NCBI GenBank assembly: GCA_038521825.1
Contig: JBCBKL010000034.1
Span: 1-32,767, forward strand
Origin: JBCBKL01 sp038521825
GTDB lineage: Bacteria > Pseudomonadota > Alphaproteobacteria > Rhodobacterales > Rhodobacteraceae
Length of the DNA stretch: 32,767 nt
Direction of reading: 5' to 3'
Shown: in pieces, positions 29,705 through 32,767 of the stretch
Position numbering within the stretch: position 1 is the stretch's first letter
Layout of the letters: each line of letters opens with the position of its first letter
The notes under the pieces: model-generated
What the model saw: only the letters and a program-made list of their open reading frames with translations
Database searches by the model: none
Told to the model about the DNA's origin: nothing
Position numbers and translations under genes: made by a program

Positions 29705-30406
29705 TTAGTCAGGTGCCAACATGTACCCGGCGCCGCGCACGGTTTGCAGGTAACGGGGCTGTTTCGGATTTTCCTCAATCTTCCGCCGCAGACGCGTGAT
29801 CTGGACGTCGACAGCCCGCTCCTGTGCCTGGCCCCGGTCACGGCCCAGATCCTCGACCAGCTTTGCACGACTGATCGCTTCTCCGGGTTGGGCGGAGAAG
29901 ATCTTCATCAACTGCATCTCGGTGGCGGTCAATCGAACCAGATCCTCGCCCTGCCACATCTCTCCGCGTTCCATATCATAGCGTATGGGGCCAAGGCTTA
30001 GAATCTTTGGCGCGGCCTCAACAGCGGGTGTCTCGGGCACGCGGCGCAGGATCGCGTTGATCCGCAACAACAGCTCTTTCGGCTCGAACGGTTTAGCCAA
30101 ATAATCGTCCGCTCCGGCCTCAAGCCCCTCAATCCGGTTCTCGGTTTCGCCCTTGGCTGTGAGCAGCAGGATCGGCATCGTTTTGGTTTCGCGAAGGCTT
30201 TTGCACAAGCTCAAACCATCCTCACCCGGCATCATGACGTCGAGGATCAGCATGTCGAAATCCAGCCCCTCCAGAACCCTGCGCGCATGGGCGGCATCGC
30301 GGGCGGCCGTGACAAGAAATCCATTCCGCATCAGGAACTTCTGCAAAAGAACCCGGATCCGCTCATCGTCATCGACAATCAATAAATGGGTATCAAAATC
30401 AGTCAT
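29705..30406 (-). CDS. petR: OmpR-type response regulator, PetR
   Basis: A 233-aa two-component regulator. The receiver has the acidic pocket D12–D14, the phosphoacceptor Asp56 (LILDVMMPGEDG), Thr in LLLTAKGE and Lys in YLAKPFEP, so it should be phosphorylatable. The C-terminal winged helix has VRLTATEMQLMKIF, RAKLVEDLG, VDVQITRLRRKIEENPKQPRYLQTVRGAGYML. PetR is assigned by its pairing with an upstream overlapping MarR gene, as petP–petR of Rhodobacter capsulatus, where petR is needed for respiratory and photosynthetic growth and sits by the cytochrome bc1 genes. No histidine kinase is adjacent. petABC is not in the window. Confidence 0.88.
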   Translation of the reverse strand: MTDFDTHLLIVDDDERIRVLLQKFLMRNGFLVTAARDAAHARRVLEGLDFDMLILDVMMPGEDGLSLCKSLRETKTMPILLLTAKGETENRIEGLEAGADDYLAKPFEPKELLLRINAILRRVPETPAVEAAPKILSLGPIRYDMERGEMWQGEDLVRLTATEMQLMKIFSAQPGEAISRAKLVEDLGRDRGQAQERAVDVQITRLRRKIEENPKQPRYLQTVRGAGYMLAPD

Positions 30407-30909
30407 CCACCCGTCTCCTTCAGACGGGTATACGTGCGCTGCATTTCGGCGTCCATCATTGCCTCAAGTACCGTGCGAAAGCCCGCTACGGCCTCAGGGC
30501 CAGCATCGCGGAACGCAGCCCGCATACGAGCCCGCTGCGCGTCGGAAAGTCTCTGTTCCAGCGCGCGCCCGTCATCAGTGAGATACAGATGACGCTCGCG
30601 CTTGTCGGACTGGCCCACCCGGCTTTCCACCAAACCGTCGGCGATCAACGTGCGCAAGACGCGGTTCAGGGATTGCTTGGTGACGCCCAGGATGCTCAGC
30701 AGATTGTTGACTGTTGTCCCCGGCGCACGGTTGATGAAGTGGATCGCTCGATGATGCGCCCGGCCATATGCCATCCCCGCCAGAATGCGGTCGGGATCGG
30801 CGGTAAAGCCACGATAGGCAAAGAACATCGCCTCGATCCCCTGCCGCAGTTGTTCGTCGGTCAAAAACAACAGGTTTTCGCCGCTGATCCCGGATCGGCT
30901 TTCTGACAT
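30403..30909 (-). CDS. petP: MarR-family regulator, PetP
   Basis: A 168-aa winged-helix protein. Seen: GENLLFLTDEQLRQGIEAMFFAYRGF, AYGRAHHRAIHFINRAPGTTV, VTKQSLNRVLRTLIADGLVE as the recognition helix, and the wing GQSDKRERHLYLTDDGRALEQRL. The open frame continues far upstream, but the ATG at 30909 with GAGGG about seven bases before it gives the family N-terminus. The stop overlaps the petR start by four bases, the arrangement known for petP–petR. It diverges from ilvE, with overlapping promoter candidates, so it could control itself and ilvE. Confidence 0.88.
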   Translation of the reverse strand: MSESRSGISGENLLFLTDEQLRQGIEAMFFAYRGFTADPDRILAGMAYGRAHHRAIHFINRAPGTTVNNLLSILGVTKQSLNRVLRTLIADGLVESRVGQSDKRERHLYLTDDGRALEQRLSDAQRARMRAAFRDAGPEAVAGFRTVLEAMMDAEMQRTYTRLKETGG

Positions 30910-30941
30910 CTTTACCCTCTGTCTCGGCCTGTCTTCGCGCC

Positions 30942-30970
30942 AGTTTACGTCAGCCTTGTTGACATTCCAA
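30942..30970 (-). promoter_or_regulatory. Predicted petP–petR promoter
   Basis: Minus-strand TTGGAA (30970–30965), a 17-base spacer and TAAACT (30947–30942), each matching four of six consensus positions. It overlaps the divergent ilvE promoter candidate: the two -35 boxes abut. GTCA-N7-TGAC (30949–30963) lies within the shared stretch. Confidence 0.45.
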
Positions 30971-30987
30971 GGGTGAAGCGGTATCGA
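30959..30987 (+). promoter_or_regulatory. Predicted ilvE promoter
   Basis: A consensus-perfect -35 TTGACA (30959–30964), 17 bases, then TATCGA (30982–30987), a -10 with only the first three bases matching. The start near 30994 would give a leader of about 64 nt containing a repeat–hairpin–repeat arrangement. Confidence 0.5.
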
Positions 30988-30999
30988 ATCGCAGCATTT

Positions 31000-31040
31000 G
31001 CGCAACTTTATGTCCGTTTCGGACCTTATGGCGCAACTTT
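31000..31040 (+). repeat. 10-bp direct repeat flanking a small hairpin in the ilvE leader
   Basis: GCGCAACTTT occurs at 31000–31009 and again at 31031–31040, 31 bases apart start to start, about three helical turns. Between them GTCCG–TTT–CGGAC (31012–31024) is a perfect 5-bp hairpin. The second copy ends six bases before the GGGAGG that serves ilvE. There is no cluster of Leu/Ile/Val codons and no separate leader peptide, so classical attenuation is unlikely. Confidence 0.5.
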
Positions 31041-31057
31041 CGAAATGGGAGGAAGCG

Positions 31058-31924
31058 ATGACTGGATATGATGATCGCGACGGCAAGATCTGGATGGATG
31101 GTAAGCTGATCGAATGGCGCGATGCCAACGTGCACATCCTGACGCACGCCATGCACTATGCGTCTTCCGTCTTCGAGGGCGAGCGAGCCTATGGAGGAAA
31201 GATCTTTGAGTCTCGTAGGCATTCGGAACGCCTGCATGCTTCCGCGCAGATGATCGACTTCGAGATCCCATGGACCGTTGATGAAATCGAAGCGGCCAAG
31301 ATCGAGGTCCTGCAAGCCAACGGTTTGACCGACGGCTATGTGCGTGCTGTGGCGTGGCGCGGTGCGGGCGAGGATATGGGTGTCGCGTCTGCGCGCAACC
31401 CCGTTCGTCTTGCCATCGCTGCATGGGAGTGGGGCGCCTATTATGGCGATGCAAAGATGAAAGGCGCCAAGCTCGACATCTCGAAATGGAAACGGCCCTC
31501 GCCCGAAACGATTCCGTCACATGCGAAGGCGGCTGGCCTCTACATGATCTGCACGATGTCTAAACATGCGGCGGAGGCAAAGGGCTGCTCGGACGCTATG
31601 ATGTTCGACTATCGCGGCTATGTTGCCGAGGCGACCGGCGCCAACATCTTTTTTGTGAAAGACGGCGAAGTTCATACGCCTGACCCAGATTGCTTCTTGA
31701 ACGGAATTACCCGACAGACCGTTATCGGCATGCTGACGGATCGGCAGGTCAAGGTACACGAGCGGCACATCATGCCCGAAGAGTTGGAAGGCTTTGAGCA
31801 ATGCTGGCTGACGGGCACGGCGGCCGAGGTCACGCCTGTCGGACAAATTGGCGACTACAACTTCGAAGTCGGCACACTGACCCGAGACATCGCGGAAGGT
31901 TACGAAAAGCTAGTCCGCCTGTAG
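31058..31924 (+). CDS. ilvE: Branched-chain amino acid aminotransferase
   Basis: A 288-aa fold-type IV PLP enzyme exchanging amino groups between Leu/Ile/Val and 2-oxoglutarate. Seen: IWMDGKLIEWRDANVHILTH, HYASSVFEGERAY, RHSERLH, the PLP Lys157 in ETIPSHAKAAGLYM, GYVAEATGANIFFV, CFLNGITRQTVI, and CWLTGTAAEVTPV. The start is the ATG at 31058, with GGGAGG five bases upstream; the frame extends 20 codons further without family similarity. It diverges from petP. No other branched-chain genes are near. Confidence 0.95.
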   Translation: MTGYDDRDGKIWMDGKLIEWRDANVHILTHAMHYASSVFEGERAYGGKIFESRRHSERLHASAQMIDFEIPWTVDEIEAAKIEVLQANGLTDGYVRAVAWRGAGEDMGVASARNPVRLAIAAWEWGAYYGDAKMKGAKLDISKWKRPSPETIPSHAKAAGLYMICTMSKHAAEAKGCSDAMMFDYRGYVAEATGANIFFVKDGEVHTPDPDCFLNGITRQTVIGMLTDRQVKVHERHIMPEELEGFEQCWLTGTAAEVTPVGQIGDYNFEVGTLTRDIAEGYEKLVRL

Positions 31925-32216
31925 AATGGAGTCGGGCGACCGTTCTTGGGACAGCCGCGCACGTGAGATAATCTTTTCTAAGTGGGCACGGATCAGCCGC
32001 AAACCAGGTCCGACTAATTTGGATGCCGAACCTATGTCGGACATAGCCCTGAGCAAGTCTTAGGTTGGCGGATGTCGTCAGCGGGGCTCCGCCGAGTGCG
32101 CCACCCATCACCAAAGGTTCATGAAACCCTTAAGCTGCGATAACGCGACTCAGGGCTTCTTTCCCCTACGCCACTAACCGCGCCCATCCGAACGGGCCAT
32201 AGCAGGGAGAGATTTC
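31925..32216. other. Gene-free, structured intergenic stretch between ilvE and the phoD remnant
   Basis: No convincing gene in 292 bases. It holds several dyads: GTCCGAC (32008–32014) with GTCGGAC (32036–32042) and an inner TTTGG/CCGAA stem; a perfect CTATGTC-G-GACATAG (32032–32046) that shares bases with it; and GGCGGA/TCCGCC further on (about 32067–32095). None is followed by a T run, so no clear ilvE terminator is seen. A small RNA, an operator or a decayed repeat are all possible. An open minus-strand frame across it (31830–32114) reaches into ilvE and looks non-coding. Confidence 0.5.
32032..32046. promoter_or_regulatory. Perfect 15-base dyad in the ilvE–phoD gap
   Basis: CTATGTC and GACATAG are exact reverse complements around one central base. 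Its left arm also belongs to a competing hairpin with 32008–32014, so in RNA only one of the two could form. This is the shape of a protein-binding operator or of a switching RNA element; which is not known. Confidence 0.4.
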
Positions 32217-32543
32217 ATGCCACTTATTCGTCCCACCCGCCGCGCCATCTTGGCAAGCGGCACCGCGTTTGCCGCGACGCTCGCCATGCCTGCCATCAGC
32301 CGCGCCGCGAGCCGGCCGATTTTCACCCACGGTGTGCAATCCGGTGACGTAGACACCACGTCGGGAATGATCTGGGCTCGCACAGATCGACCTGCCCGCG
32401 TTCAGATGGAAATCTCCACCACAGAGAGTTTCGCAAATGCGCGCCGCCTGACGTCCATGGACGCGATCCCGAATTCGGATTTTGCAGTCAAACGGCTCGT
32501 CAGCGATCTACCGTCCGATCGGTTCCAGCCAGCCACGGCCTGA
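32217..32543 (+). pseudogene. N-terminal remnant of a PhoD-family alkaline phosphatase
   Basis: A 108-aa frame with a Tat signal (TRRAILASGTAFAATLAMPAISRA), then the PhoD N-terminal domain (FTHGVQSGDVDTTSGMIWARTDRPARVQMEI and VKRLVSDLPSD). PhoD enzymes are about 450–520 aa and continue with a large metallophosphatase domain holding all catalytic residues. Here similarity stops near LVSDLPSDR and a TGA follows seven codons later. Neither other frame downstream resumes PhoD sequence, so a simple frameshift does not explain it. A GGGAGAG lies just before the ATG. It is probably inactive, cut by a rearrangement or insertion near 32520. Confidence 0.75.
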
Positions 32544-32767
32544 TTGCCCCAGTCAGCATAAGGGAATCATGGGCCTCTAGAAAAGCGGGAAACGCAAAAC
32601 GAGGCACGTCGACGACGCCTGCGTTCCCCTGACCGCGACCGAGCGCACATTGGCGTCGCCGTCCTTGCTTCGACGATCGTGTCGTAAAGCGGGTGATCCG
32701 TGCTCGACGGTTTGATCTGATCCGATGAATGGCGCGCAGGATGCCCAGGCGGCACGACCGCAGCGGG
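32544..32767. other. Unassigned sequence after the phoD break, to the window edge
   Basis: No reading frame in these 224 bases has a family I recognise. An open minus frame (32567–32755) is Arg-rich and looks like a shadow. The sequence does not continue phoD. It may be part of an inserted element or a rearranged neighbour whose identity lies beyond the window. Confidence 0.35.

Noticed and set aside
31830..32114. Minus-strand open frame of 94 aa across the ilvE–phoD gap
   Set aside because: Ends inside ilvE, lacks a clear ribosome site and has Arg/Cys-rich shadow composition; the gap was described as non-coding instead.

Overview
The window is a 32.8 kb stretch of chromosome from an alphaproteobacterium, most likely a Rhodobacteraceae (Roseobacter-group) member. 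The evidence is the rimP–nusA pair, a class I lysyl-tRNA synthetase, a PetP/PetR-type MarR plus response-regulator pair, a string running histone-deacetylase-like, xseB, ispA, dxs, and an IlvE closely resembling Roseobacter enzymes. Coding density is high, many junctions are ATGA or GTGA overlaps, and I saw no tRNA, rRNA, CRISPR array or intact mobile element.

Layout. Bases 1–1400 hold the 5' part of nusA and all of rimP (minus), behind a promoter and a terminator-like leader hairpin. Bases 1435–3236 hold a short Tat-exported peptide-type binding protein coupled to proline iminopeptidase (minus). ubiG follows (plus), converging on a beta-keto acid cleavage enzyme (minus). Then comes a minus-strand run comF–grxC–nit–marR. 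A methyltransferase and hemH (plus) diverge from comF, with start codons only 11 bases apart. A tiny conserved-looking membrane protein, two L,D-transpeptidases around a CAP-domain lipoprotein, and a TerB-like protein follow. lysS (plus) then faces an HU gene (minus).

Bases 14.1–17.4 kb carry ade–amn (minus), a purine-salvage pair taking AMP to adenine to hypoxanthine. From 17.5 to 25.0 kb lies a plus-strand run: arsC-like, VOC protein, class II aldolase/adducin-like protein, fatty-acid-hydroxylase/sterol-desaturase-like protein, acyl-CoA dehydrogenase, ADP-forming acyl-CoA synthetase, CaiD-like hydratase and an SDR protein. The middle five are translationally coupled or nearly so and look like one CoA-dependent catabolic pathway. 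CaiD similarity suggests a carnitine-like or other trimethylammonium acid, but the substrate is not shown by sequence.

From 30.9 back to 25.0 kb a minus-strand string runs petP–petR–histone-deacetylase-like–xseB–ispA–dxs–AIG1-like membrane protein, with gaps of no more than about 26 bases. This places a redox-associated regulator pair directly ahead of isoprenoid precursor genes. ilvE (plus) diverges from petP through overlapping promoters. The window ends with a structured non-coding stretch and a phoD-like gene cut off after its N-terminal domain.

Most interesting leads: the CaiD-like operon with an ADP-forming ligase, an acyl-CoA dehydrogenase with Asp at the usual Glu base, and an aldolase homologue lacking its usual Glu; the bacterial AIG1-like putative threonine hydrolase; the likely leaderless methyltransferase mRNA; and the small membrane protein with a strong leader hairpin.
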